Below are positions 8,360 to 16,095 of a DNA stretch of 42,241 nt, in pieces (the stretch's first letter is position 1; every line of letters begins with the position of its first letter). The stretch is from Sulfurimonas sp. (GTDB lineage Bacteria > Campylobacterota > Campylobacteria > Campylobacterales > Sulfurimonadaceae). A program made the position numbers and the translations under genes. The notes beneath the pieces are model-generated. The model was not told where the DNA came from. It was given only the letters and a program-made list of their open reading frames with translations, and searched no databases. The stretch covers positions 1 through 42,241 of the forward strand of contig JALSLQ010000069.1 in assembly GCA_026988235.1 (NCBI GenBank), in the 5' to 3' direction.

Positions 8360-9106
8360 ATGAAAAAAACAGTACTTTTGCTTCTTTTTGTCACTCTTAG
8401 TCTTTATGCGAAAACTATAAATATAGCAGTCGCCGCGAATGTAAGCTATGCGATACCTACACTTATTGGCGAATTTCACAAACAAAACCCTGATACAAAA
8501 GTACAAACAAGCCTCGGCAGCAGCGGAAAACTCACAGCACAGATACAAAACGGTGCCCCTTATGACATTTTAATGTCTGCCAACATGAAATACCCCGATT
8601 CACTCTATAAAAAAGGCTTAGCCATCACCAAACCTGTTGTATACGCTCAAGGAGCCCTTGCAATACTAAGTGTCAGACAAAGAGATTTTAGCAAAGGAAT
8701 TTCTATAGTAAAAGACGACACTATAAGGAGAATAGCCATTGCAAACCCAAAAACTGCACCCTATGGCAAAGCAAGCATACAGGCACTTCAAAATGCCGGC
8801 TTATATGCAGAGGTAAAGAACAAATTTATTTACGCTGAGTCTGTCTCTCAAACTGTTGCCTACACTGTAACTGCAACAGATTTAGGCTTCATTGCAAAAT
8901 CTTCTCTTTTTTCTGTAAAAATGAAACAGTATAAAAAAGACATAAATTACATAGATGTCAACCAAAAACTTTATACTCCCATCAACCAAGGCATTGTTTT
9001 ACTCAAGCACTCGGCAAATAATGCAGACGCAAAAGCTTTTTACCGTTTTATACTTTCAAAAAAAGCAAAACAAATCTTCAAAGCATACGGATACCATGTC
9101 AAATGA
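8360..9106 (+). CDS. modA: Molybdate ABC transporter, substrate-binding protein
   Basis: This 248-residue periplasmic protein has a clear signal peptide (MKKTVLLLLFVTLSLYAKT). Typical ModA features follow: INIAVAANVSYAIPTLIGEF, SLGSSGKLTAQIQNGAPYDI with the oxyanion-contact serines, and IAIANPKTAPYGKA. It delivers molybdate or tungstate to ModB. It is the first gene of a four-gene operon with 4-bp ATGA-type overlaps between all members. Confidence 0.93.
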   Translation: MKKTVLLLLFVTLSLYAKTINIAVAANVSYAIPTLIGEFHKQNPDTKVQTSLGSSGKLTAQIQNGAPYDILMSANMKYPDSLYKKGLAITKPVVYAQGALAILSVRQRDFSKGISIVKDDTIRRIAIANPKTAPYGKASIQALQNAGLYAEVKNKFIYAESVSQTVAYTVTATDLGFIAKSSLFSVKMKQYKKDINYIDVNQKLYTPINQGIVLLKHSANNADAKAFYRFILSKKAKQIFKAYGYHVK

Positions 9107-9498
9107 GTAGTATAATTGCAACAGTTCACAACATTCAAACAGTACAAAATTTGAATATAGTCAGCTTTACATGTAACGAAAGTCTTCTTAAAATGATGAG
9201 CCTTGACTTGGAAGAACAGATACAAAAAGGAACAAAAGTGTTGCTTACATGTAAACCTACAGCAATAGCCATAGCCAAAAATTTTCAAGGTCAGTTAAGC
9301 TATGCAAACCAGTTACATGTAAGCATAACAAATATCAATGTCGGGGAGCTTTTGTCTGTTTTAAAACTGCAATTTGGGGAGTTTGTTTTGGAGTCTGTTA
9401 TTACGACAGATTCACAAAAAAGAATGCAGTTGCAATGTGGGGAGGAAGTCATTGCCCTCATAAAATCAAGTGATTTATCTATAAAAGAGGTGCTATGA
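9103..9498 (+). CDS. TOBE (molybdenum-pterin/molybdate binding) protein, probably two domains
   Basis: This 131-residue cytoplasmic protein sits between modA and modB. Residues ~68-131 (LHVSITNINVGELLSVLKLQ...VIALIKSSDLSI) fit a TOBE/Mop domain well. Residues 1-66 look like a second, more diverged copy ending in CKPTAIAIAK. Mop-type proteins store molybdate or act as the ligand-binding half of ModE regulators, but no DNA-binding domain is visible here. The same position in the C. jejuni mod cluster holds a similar gene (recalled as Cj0302c). Three perfect TTACATGTAA palindromes fall within this small gene, in two different reading frames. It overlaps modA and modB by 4 bp each. Confidence 0.82.
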   Translation: MSSIIATVHNIQTVQNLNIVSFTCNESLLKMMSLDLEEQIQKGTKVLLTCKPTAIAIAKNFQGQLSYANQLHVSITNINVGELLSVLKLQFGEFVLESVITTDSQKRMQLQCGEEVIALIKSSDLSIKEVL

Positions 9499-10169
9499 TG
9501 AATTATGAACCTTTTGTCATCTCTTTTAAACTTGCAGCGCTCACAGCTTTCATACTTTTTTGTATTGCCTTGCCTCTTGCATGGTATCTCTCACAAACAA
9601 AGTCACGAAGCAAACCTTTTTTAGAAGCACTCACGGCATTGCCAATCGTTCTGCCCCCTTCGGTTTTAGGTTTTTACATTCTCTGGGCACTCTCTTACAA
9701 TTCACCCATCGGTGCATTTTTTGAAGACACCTTTGGGGTGAAACTTGTTTTTTCTTTTACAGGGCTTGTTGTGGCATCGTGCTTTTACTCTCTGCCTTTT
9801 ATGGTGCAGCCTTTGCAAAACGGTTTTGAATCTATCAATAAAAATATGCTTGAAGCGAGTTATATTGCGGGAAAAAGTAAAATTCAGACTATATTTGCCG
9901 TTGCTCTGCCAAATATGAAACCGGCGGTGCTTACAGCCATCATAGTAACATTCGCACACACGGTTGGAGAATTTGGTGTTGTTCTAATGGTAGGTGGAAG
10001 TATTCCGGGTGAAACAAAAGTAGCCTCTGTCGCTATTTATGAAATGGTGGAGAGTATGGACTACACTTCCGCACATATTTACAGTGCCATTATGGTCGGA
10101 CTCTCTTTTGTGGTGCTTCTGAGCGTTTATATTTTTAATGCCAGACAAAACAGAAGGTTTGGATTATGA
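9495..10169 (+). CDS. modB: Molybdate ABC transporter, permease
   Basis: This 224-residue inner-membrane protein has about five hydrophobic helices. It carries the ModB signatures ALPIVLPPSVLGFYIL and the EAA-loop region LEASYIAGKSKIQTIFAVALPNMKPA, followed by HTVGEFGVVLMVGGSIPGET. It forms the channel of the molybdate importer with ModC. The start has two adjacent ATGs; the first overlaps the stop codon of the TOBE gene. Confidence 0.93.
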   Translation: MMNYEPFVISFKLAALTAFILFCIALPLAWYLSQTKSRSKPFLEALTALPIVLPPSVLGFYILWALSYNSPIGAFFEDTFGVKLVFSFTGLVVASCFYSLPFMVQPLQNGFESINKNMLEASYIAGKSKIQTIFAVALPNMKPAVLTAIIVTFAHTVGEFGVVLMVGGSIPGETKVASVAIYEMVESMDYTSAHIYSAIMVGLSFVVLLSVYIFNARQNRRFGL

Positions 10170-11020
10170 TAGAAATTAATGTTACAAAAACACTCCACGG
10201 AGCCGAGGGTGTTATGCCCTTACATGTAAAGCTTAACATTCAAGAGGGAGAGTTTGTTGCACTAAGTGGACAAAGTGGCAGTGGGAAAACAACCCTGCTT
10301 CGTATTTTAGCCGGCTTGGAAGAAGCAATGGGAAGCATCAAAGTCCATAAGCAAGTTTGGCTTGATGCACAATACTCACTGAGTGTACAAAAACGAGAAA
10401 TCGGTTTTGTCTTTCAGGATTATGCCCTTTTTGAAAATATGACGGTAGAAGAAAATCTCTTATTTGTCACAAAAGACAAACCATTAGCTCAGCATCTTTT
10501 GCAAATCACCGAACTTGATGCTTTGAAAAAGAGAACCCCAAATAGCCTCAGTGGCGGACAAAAACAAAGAGTCAGCATCTGCCGTGCCTTAATGAAAAGA
10601 CCAAAAATTTTACTGTTAGATGAGCCACTTTCAGCCCTTGATCCTGCTATGCGTACAAAACTGCAAAATGAATTGCTAAGCTTACATAAAGAGTTTGGCA
10701 CCACTACTATTATGGTAAGCCATGACCCGAGTGAAATATACTGCCTTGCCTCTCGTGTCATCATCCTACAAAACGGTGAAGTCAAAAATGACGGCACGCC
10801 CAAAGAGGTTTTACTTAAAACCCAAGGAAGCCAAAAATTTTCATTTGAGGGGGAACTGCTTGACATAAAAAAAGTAGATGTCATTTATGTCGCCATTGTT
10901 GCCATAGGGCAACAACTCGTGGAAATTGTCGTCAGCTCACAAGAAGCCAAAAATCTAAAAATCGGCGAAAATGTCAGACTAAGTACAAAAGCTTTTGCAC
11001 CTGCTATGACACAAATATAA
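10166..11020 (+). CDS. modC: Molybdate ABC transporter, ATP-binding protein
   Basis: This is a 284-residue ABC ATPase. Walker A GQSGSGKTT, Q-loop GFVFQDYALF, signature LSGGQKQR, Walker B ILLLDEPLSALD and the H-loop VSHDPSE are all intact. After about residue 215 comes a short C-terminal domain (FEGELLDIKKVDV...GENVRLSTKAF) that resembles a single TOBE domain, shorter than the double TOBE tail of E. coli ModC. A TTACATGTAA palindrome lies near its start (10220-10229). It is the last gene of the operon, and a repeat element begins 27 bp after it. Confidence 0.93.
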   Translation: MIEINVTKTLHGAEGVMPLHVKLNIQEGEFVALSGQSGSGKTTLLRILAGLEEAMGSIKVHKQVWLDAQYSLSVQKREIGFVFQDYALFENMTVEENLLFVTKDKPLAQHLLQITELDALKKRTPNSLSGGQKQRVSICRALMKRPKILLLDEPLSALDPAMRTKLQNELLSLHKEFGTTTIMVSHDPSEIYCLASRVIILQNGEVKNDGTPKEVLLKTQGSQKFSFEGELLDIKKVDVIYVAIVAIGQQLVEIVVSSQEAKNLKIGENVRLSTKAFAPAMTQI

Positions 11021-11047
11021 ATAAAAATCACCTTCCTCCCCATCAAT

Positions 11048-11173
11048 GCCATTAAGTTAAGAAAATTAATGCTTTCTTGGAACCGGTACTTCAGTGCCGG
11101 CTGTTGCAATAGTCTTGCCACTCTCAGCCCGGACTAAAGTCCGGGTTCCGAAAAAGCTGCTTAACTTAATGGC
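11048..11173. repeat. REP/MITE-like element, copy 2 (full length, 14-bp perfect terminal inverted repeats)
   Basis: This 126-bp element is bounded by GCCATTAAGTTAAG (11048-11061) and its exact reverse complement (11160-11173). Between them lie CCGGTACTTCAGTGCCGG (11083-11100, imperfect palindrome) and CCCGGACTAAAGTCCGGG (11128-11145, perfect palindrome). It carries no ORF, so any movement must use enzymes from elsewhere. CCCCAT occurs on both sides (11038-11043 and 11180-11185) and could be a target duplication, but the distances to the ends differ. It lies between modC and the EAL gene and may form the end of the mod transcript. Confidence 0.9.
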
Positions 11174-11253
11174 GGTGCCCCCCATAAAAAATTATTTAAA
11201 ATAAAATTAATATAACAAGTGCTATGCTATTAAATATAATTATAGGAAATGAA

Positions 11254-12921
11254 ATGATGTCTAAAAAATATTGGGAAATTTTAGTCGTTGATAATGATGT
11301 TACGGTACATAATGTTATTGAAAAAGAACTCACTAAGATTTTTATTCACAATAAACCTGTGAAAAGCCTCCATGCTCACAATGCACAAGAGGCAAAAGAG
11401 CTTCTAAATAACAATGCCGATACTGCAATTGCTTTTATAGATATATCTATGGAAACACCCGATGCAGGCTTGAAGCTTGTGAAGTACATCAGAGATATTC
11501 TGCACAATACCAATATAAGAATTGTCATGATAGACAGTGGAAATGCTTCTGTACCTGCAGATGAAATTTTTGATAACTATGATATTAACGGATATAAAGA
11601 AAAAAATGAAATCATAAGTGGTAAATTTTATTTAATTATTAGAAATGCACTCAAACAATATGAGCAGTACAAAGAACTTAAAGCCAATCGAGACGAAATA
11701 TATAAAAAATTGACAACCAATGAAGTTACCGGTTTACCAAACAGAATGAAACTCACAGAAAACCTGGACACAATAGGTGAAAAATCTCTTATATTAATAA
11801 ATATAGATGACTTTAGCCTCATTAATGAACATAACGGCTTTGACTTTGGTAATGAAGTGCTTCGTGCTTTTGCAAAATTTTTGGAAAAAAAATACAGTAA
11901 ATATGCGCAAGTTTTTCATCTGCACTCTGATAATTTTACACTCCTATGTATAAAACTGGACGGAGAAACAACGGAAGGAAATATTTTACGCATAAAAGAT
12001 GATATTGCAAAATACACCTTTACCGTCAACGGTATGAAAACACGTCTCACTGCGAGCATAGGTATTGCCCTTTCTGAAAGTGGAAATATTATTCAAAAAG
12101 CAGAGTTTGCACTTAAAGAAGCCCGTCGTTATGGTAAGAACAGCATTAAAAAATACACAAATGATTTGAATATTTTACGAACAATTCATACAAATTCCTT
12201 ATGGAGCACACGAGTACGCGATGCCCTACATGACAACAAAATGCATGCCTATTTTCAGCCTATACAAGAAGTAAAAACAGGTAAAATCATCAAATACGAA
12301 ACACTAATCAGGCTTGAATATGAGAATGAAATCTATGCTCCTTTTCATTTTTTGGATGCGGCATTGTATAGCGGACAGATATTTAAAATATTTCAGTTTG
12401 TCCTAGAAGAAGCTTGTAAAAAAGCCGCGCAGAGCAGTTACTTGTTCACAGTAAATGTCAGTCAATATGACATGCAATACCCTGATTTTCTCCAAATAAC
12501 AAAAGAAATAGTAAAAAAATATAATCTACCACATTCAAGAATCACTTTTGAAATTTTAGAAAATGACAGCATAGCTCACAATAAAAACATTCAAGTCCTT
12601 TTAAATGAACTACATGCGGAAGGCTTTAAGCTAGCCATAGATGACTTTGGTGCGCAATGTTCCAACTTTGGGCAGCTTAACAACCTGCCTGTGGATTTTA
12701 TTAAAATTGATGGGGCATATATTAAAAATATTACAACAGATGAAAATTCCCAAATAGTTACTAGTACAATTGTTGACTTTGCCCATAAAAAAGGCATTCC
12801 AGTTATTGCCGAATTTGTCTGTTCCAAAGAGATTTATGATTATGTCTCTGCTCTGGGAGTTGAATATGTTCAGGGCTACGAGATTGCAGAACCTAGCGCT
12901 AATTTGCTAGAATATTGTTAA
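11254..12921 (+). CDS. REC - degenerate GGDEF - EAL protein (probable cyclic di-GMP phosphodiesterase)
   Basis: This is a 555-residue cytoplasmic signalling protein. The N-terminal receiver domain has acidic residues D13/D15, phosphoacceptor D63 and K115, all in place. The middle domain is GGDEF-like (EVTGLPNR, INIDDFSLINEHNGFDFGN), but the active-site motif reads HSDNF (224-228), so cyclase activity is unlikely. The EAL domain keeps the metal and catalytic residues: E349 (written ETL), N401, E433, DDFG at 463-466, K484, E520 and Q540. It probably degrades c-di-GMP under control of a sensor kinase not seen here. I start at 11254 because AGGA lies 6 bp upstream; an upstream ATG at 11224 lacks such a site. 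Its stop interlocks with that of the converging DUF1566 gene. Confidence 0.88.
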   Translation: MMSKKYWEILVVDNDVTVHNVIEKELTKIFIHNKPVKSLHAHNAQEAKELLNNNADTAIAFIDISMETPDAGLKLVKYIRDILHNTNIRIVMIDSGNASVPADEIFDNYDINGYKEKNEIISGKFYLIIRNALKQYEQYKELKANRDEIYKKLTTNEVTGLPNRMKLTENLDTIGEKSLILINIDDFSLINEHNGFDFGNEVLRAFAKFLEKKYSKYAQVFHLHSDNFTLLCIKLDGETTEGNILRIKDDIAKYTFTVNGMKTRLTASIGIALSESGNIIQKAEFALKEARRYGKNSIKKYTNDLNILRTIHTNSLWSTRVRDALHDNKMHAYFQPIQEVKTGKIIKYETLIRLEYENEIYAPFHFLDAALYSGQIFKIFQFVLEEACKKAAQSSYLFTVNVSQYDMQYPDFLQITKEIVKKYNLPHSRITFEILENDSIAHNKNIQVLLNELHAEGFKLAIDDFGAQCSNFGQLNNLPVDFIKIDGAYIKNITTDENSQIVTSTIVDFAHKKGIPVIAEFVCSKEIYDYVSALGVEYVQGYEIAEPSANLLEYC

Positions 12922-13334
12922 TCACTGGTTCGCACGCACATTGTATATGCCGTGTCGCATTTGTCTGTTGAAGAAACAAAACCATTCCCACTGAAAACAG
13001 TCAAAGCATTAACATCATCATTGGCATCCTCTTGGGATGTCCAAAAAACTTCCTTGTGAAGATGCAAAAAGAGTTTTTTTCCCTCTTTTGATTTGCCAAG
13101 TCTTAGCAGTTCTGTTTTTGTTGGCAGTCTCCAGTCATTTTTTTCTAAGAGATGTAGTGCTTCACAATGTGCCTTTGCCATTTTAAAAATATCACTGTAT
13201 TCTGCAATTTCTTGAGTATCTTGCCACTCCAAATGATGTTTAGTATCTATGACACTCTGTGGGGCTTTGAGCCATCCCTCGGCACCAAAGAGCATAGAGA
13301 CCGTAGCTGTTAGTAATAATAAAAATATTTTCAT
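12918..13334 (-). CDS. Exported DUF1566-domain protein
   Basis: This 138-residue protein has a cleavable-looking signal peptide (MKIFLLLLTATVSMLFGAEG). The mature part shows the DUF1566 pattern: LEWQDTQE, then AHCEAL, NDWRLPTKTELLRL, VFWTSQE and a C-terminal CVRT. These domains occur in exported or lipoprotein-like proteins of Campylobacterota and have no established biochemical role. Cysteines near residues 50, 125 and 133 could form disulfides. It lies downstream of addA and is tail-to-tail with the EAL gene, with stop codons sharing TTAA. Confidence 0.78.
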   Translation of the reverse strand: MKIFLLLLTATVSMLFGAEGWLKAPQSVIDTKHHLEWQDTQEIAEYSDIFKMAKAHCEALHLLEKNDWRLPTKTELLRLGKSKEGKKLFLHLHKEVFWTSQEDANDDVNALTVFSGNGFVSSTDKCDTAYTMCVRTSD

Positions 13335-13380
13335 AGTTTTCTTACCTTTTAAAATATATTTGTAATTTTATCAAAAAAAA

Positions 13381-16095
13381 CTAAACCTGAACTATTTTAA
13401 CTACATCTGCCAGAATATAGCAAACATAGCCCTTGACTTCTTCATTAGTGATTGCTTGCACCGCTTTTATATAGTAGCGAACCTGTTTAATATGATACTC
13501 TGTAAAGTTCATAGCACTTTTATAATCTATAACACTCCATTGTCCATCTTCATGTTCTACAAGCAAATCAAGGTAACGAAGATTGTTTTTATACCGCAGC
13601 GCTTTTTCTTTATAACATTTGCCTTGTGTGAGTGTCAAAAATTCTGGTGTTTTAATGAGACGCAATATTCTTTGTTCAATGTCGACTATTTCTACATCAT
13701 CGAGCATAAAACCATACTTGTTGAGCATCATATCTTTCGCATTTTGCAAAGATTCTACTTTGAATTCCTGCATCATCTCTAAAGTATAATGCAGCGCTAT
13801 TCCAAAATTAATAGCTTTCAAATCTTCTTCATCCTGACGCTCCAAAGCGAGTAAATCACTCTGTGTTCCATAATATATGTTTTCGTAAATAAACTTTTTA
13901 TGCACTTGAGGCATACTTTTGGCTTTACATGTAGAGCGTAATGTGCCAAAACTACTATCATGTAAATCAAGCAATTCAAAACTAGAATCTTTCAATTTTT
14001 GAATAATTATAAGGTTTTCTCTGGCCCTGGTAAAAGCAACATAGAGTGCATTTAAGCTGTCTTCTCTGACAAGTTTTTTCTCTTCTTCAAGGGCATAAGC
14101 ATAATCATTGTCTATAAGTTCTCTATTTTTTGTTCGTAAAAAAAGATTTTGTAATTTGATACCTTTATAATTGTAAATAATAGTATCTCGTGATGGGGGT
14201 GCATTTTTCAGTCTGTCCATCACAATGACATGCTCATACTCCAAGCCTTTTGATTTGTGCACAGTCAAAACCCGCACACCACTAATGTCAGTAGCCGCCG
14301 CAGAGACATCTAGTCTTTCATATTCAAACAAAAGTGCTTCAATATCCGCATAATTAGAAACCACACTTAAAAAGCGAATCAGATGAAAATCATCTGCAAA
14401 GAGTTTATACTCTTCTATACATTTTTTGACAACATCAAGCAGTTTTATACTGTTGAAATCCACCGCACGAATTATGCTCACCTCCTGCTCTATCAGGGAA
14501 AAAAAGTTATGTTTGTATAGTTCTTCTTTAAAATAGAGATATTTCAAATACTCTAAAATAGCTTTGACGCTTCTTTGATTTATCAGCTTTGTTGTTGTCT
14601 CTGTTACAACTTCTATATTTTGTACTTCAAGCGTATTCTTTATTGCTTGCCCATCACTGTTTGTTGCACATAAAATTGCTATGTCATTCACATCCGCACC
14701 CAAGACAAGCAAGCGTTTCACTTGAGTGGCAAGCTCTACTAAAAGCTCATCATTTGCAATCACTTCAACATAACCACCTTTCGCCTCTTCGCGTACAAGT
14801 TGTGGTGTATAATTTTTTATTTTATTCGTAAAAACAGTATTCACAAATTCTATAACTTCTTTTTGCGAGCGGTAATTTGTCAACAATTTTTTTACTTCGG
14901 TACGATTTTCTTTAACAACTTCGCCAAAAAGCGCAGAAACACCTCCACGAAAACGGTAAATGGACTGTTTCACATCCCCGACAAAGAAGAAACTACCCTC
15001 ACTGCAAATACCCTCACCTGAAGTTATCTCCGCAATAAGCGGTTTTAAAATTTCATACTGCAAGACACTGGTGTCTTGAAACTCATCCAAAAGCATATGC
15101 TCAATTGTCGCATCAAGCCGAAAATATAAAAATTCACTCTCATTTAATCGATGCAGTATCTCATACACAAGCAGTGTCACATCAGAAAAACTCAGCTCAC
15201 TCTCATCTATATAAAGGGCTTTTTTCGCTTTTTTATAGACATCTACAAGTTCATTCAGGGCATAAAAAAAGTTCTGTTCTTTTGCCTTTGCATGTGCTTT
15301 AATGGCATTTTGGATTACATGTAACTGTGTATCCATTTCAGGTGTAAAACACTTCTTAAAGACCCAGTAGTTTAGACTCTCTTTATAACCCCAAGTTTTT
15401 GCCTTAAGCTCCTCAAAATTCTCTGCAATCACGGCTTTTTTCAATGTCGGCGAAGCCTCTTTACAATTTGCTATAATATTTTGCAAAATTCCAAGAGCTT
15501 GCATTGCCTCGTGTTCAAATTCTTTTGTTCCTCTTTTTTGAAATTGTAAATGTGAGAGTTCCTCTTTTTTAAGATAAAAATCATCAAGAAGCTGAAATAT
15601 ATCACTGACGCGTTTTTTCGATTCCAAAGAGAGATTTATAAGTGTGGCTCGTTTGTTTGCAACACTTACCTCTTTTAAAAAGCGTGACATAAGCTTGATT
15701 TCATGCTGGGCATTTGCCGTTGAAAAATCCGGCATTAAAGAAGCATACAAAGAGAACTTTCGTAAAATCTGAGCAAAAAAGCTGTCTATGGTCATAATCT
15801 TCGTATGAGCATTCAAAAATTCGGCTAAAATTTTCGCTCGTTTTGCCAAAATCTCTTTTTCAGACATCCCGCACTCTTTAGCAATTTCAAAAAGTTCCGT
15901 ACGCGATTCCAATGCTTCTAAAGTCTCAACTATACGCTCACTCATCTCAGTAGCCGCTTTATTTGTAAAGGTCAGTGCTAAAATCTTTGAAGGCTCTGCT
16001 CCTTTAAAAAGTAGCGAAAGATAGCGAACCACAAGCATAAAAGTTTTTCCACTTCCAGCACTTGCTTCGTATGCCAAATTATTTACAAATGTCAT
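13381..16095 (-). CDS. addA: AddA-like UvrD/RecB-family helicase-nuclease
   Basis: This 904-residue subunit of a RecBCD/AddAB-type double-strand break repair enzyme has Walker A ASAGSGKT (11-18), TFTNKAATEM, DEFQDTS, GDVKQSIYRFRGG, NYRSQKEVIEF, LTVHKSKGLEYEHVIV and VAFTRARE. These cover the superfamily-1A helicase motifs. The C-terminal nuclease motif is LDLLVEHEDGQWSVIDYKSA, with the D and DYK residues of the PD-(D/E)XK fold. It overlaps addB by 4 bp. The cbb3-to-addBA order matches what I recall from C. jejuni (Cj1490c-Cj1481c). A TTACATGTAA site lies at 15315-15324. Confidence 0.88.
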   Translation of the reverse strand: MTFVNNLAYEASAGSGKTFMLVVRYLSLLFKGAEPSKILALTFTNKAATEMSERIVETLEALESRTELFEIAKECGMSEKEILAKRAKILAEFLNAHTKIMTIDSFFAQILRKFSLYASLMPDFSTANAQHEIKLMSRFLKEVSVANKRATLINLSLESKKRVSDIFQLLDDFYLKKEELSHLQFQKRGTKEFEHEAMQALGILQNIIANCKEASPTLKKAVIAENFEELKAKTWGYKESLNYWVFKKCFTPEMDTQLHVIQNAIKAHAKAKEQNFFYALNELVDVYKKAKKALYIDESELSFSDVTLLVYEILHRLNESEFLYFRLDATIEHMLLDEFQDTSVLQYEILKPLIAEITSGEGICSEGSFFFVGDVKQSIYRFRGGVSALFGEVVKENRTEVKKLLTNYRSQKEVIEFVNTVFTNKIKNYTPQLVREEAKGGYVEVIANDELLVELATQVKRLLVLGADVNDIAILCATNSDGQAIKNTLEVQNIEVVTETTTKLINQRSVKAILEYLKYLYFKEELYKHNFFSLIEQEVSIIRAVDFNSIKLLDVVKKCIEEYKLFADDFHLIRFLSVVSNYADIEALLFEYERLDVSAAATDISGVRVLTVHKSKGLEYEHVIVMDRLKNAPPSRDTIIYNYKGIKLQNLFLRTKNRELIDNDYAYALEEEKKLVREDSLNALYVAFTRARENLIIIQKLKDSSFELLDLHDSSFGTLRSTCKAKSMPQVHKKFIYENIYYGTQSDLLALERQDEEDLKAINFGIALHYTLEMMQEFKVESLQNAKDMMLNKYGFMLDDVEIVDIEQRILRLIKTPEFLTLTQGKCYKEKALRYKNNLRYLDLLVEHEDGQWSVIDYKSAMNFTEYHIKQVRYYIKAVQAITNEEVKGYVCYILADVVKIVQV

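Noticed and set aside
7229..11173. Composite transposon bounded by the two inverted repeat copies carrying rplM, rpsI and the mod operon
   Set aside because: The enclosed ribosomal genes are core genes in normal order, no transposase is present, and a third copy lies far away. The inverted placement is best explained by independent insertions.
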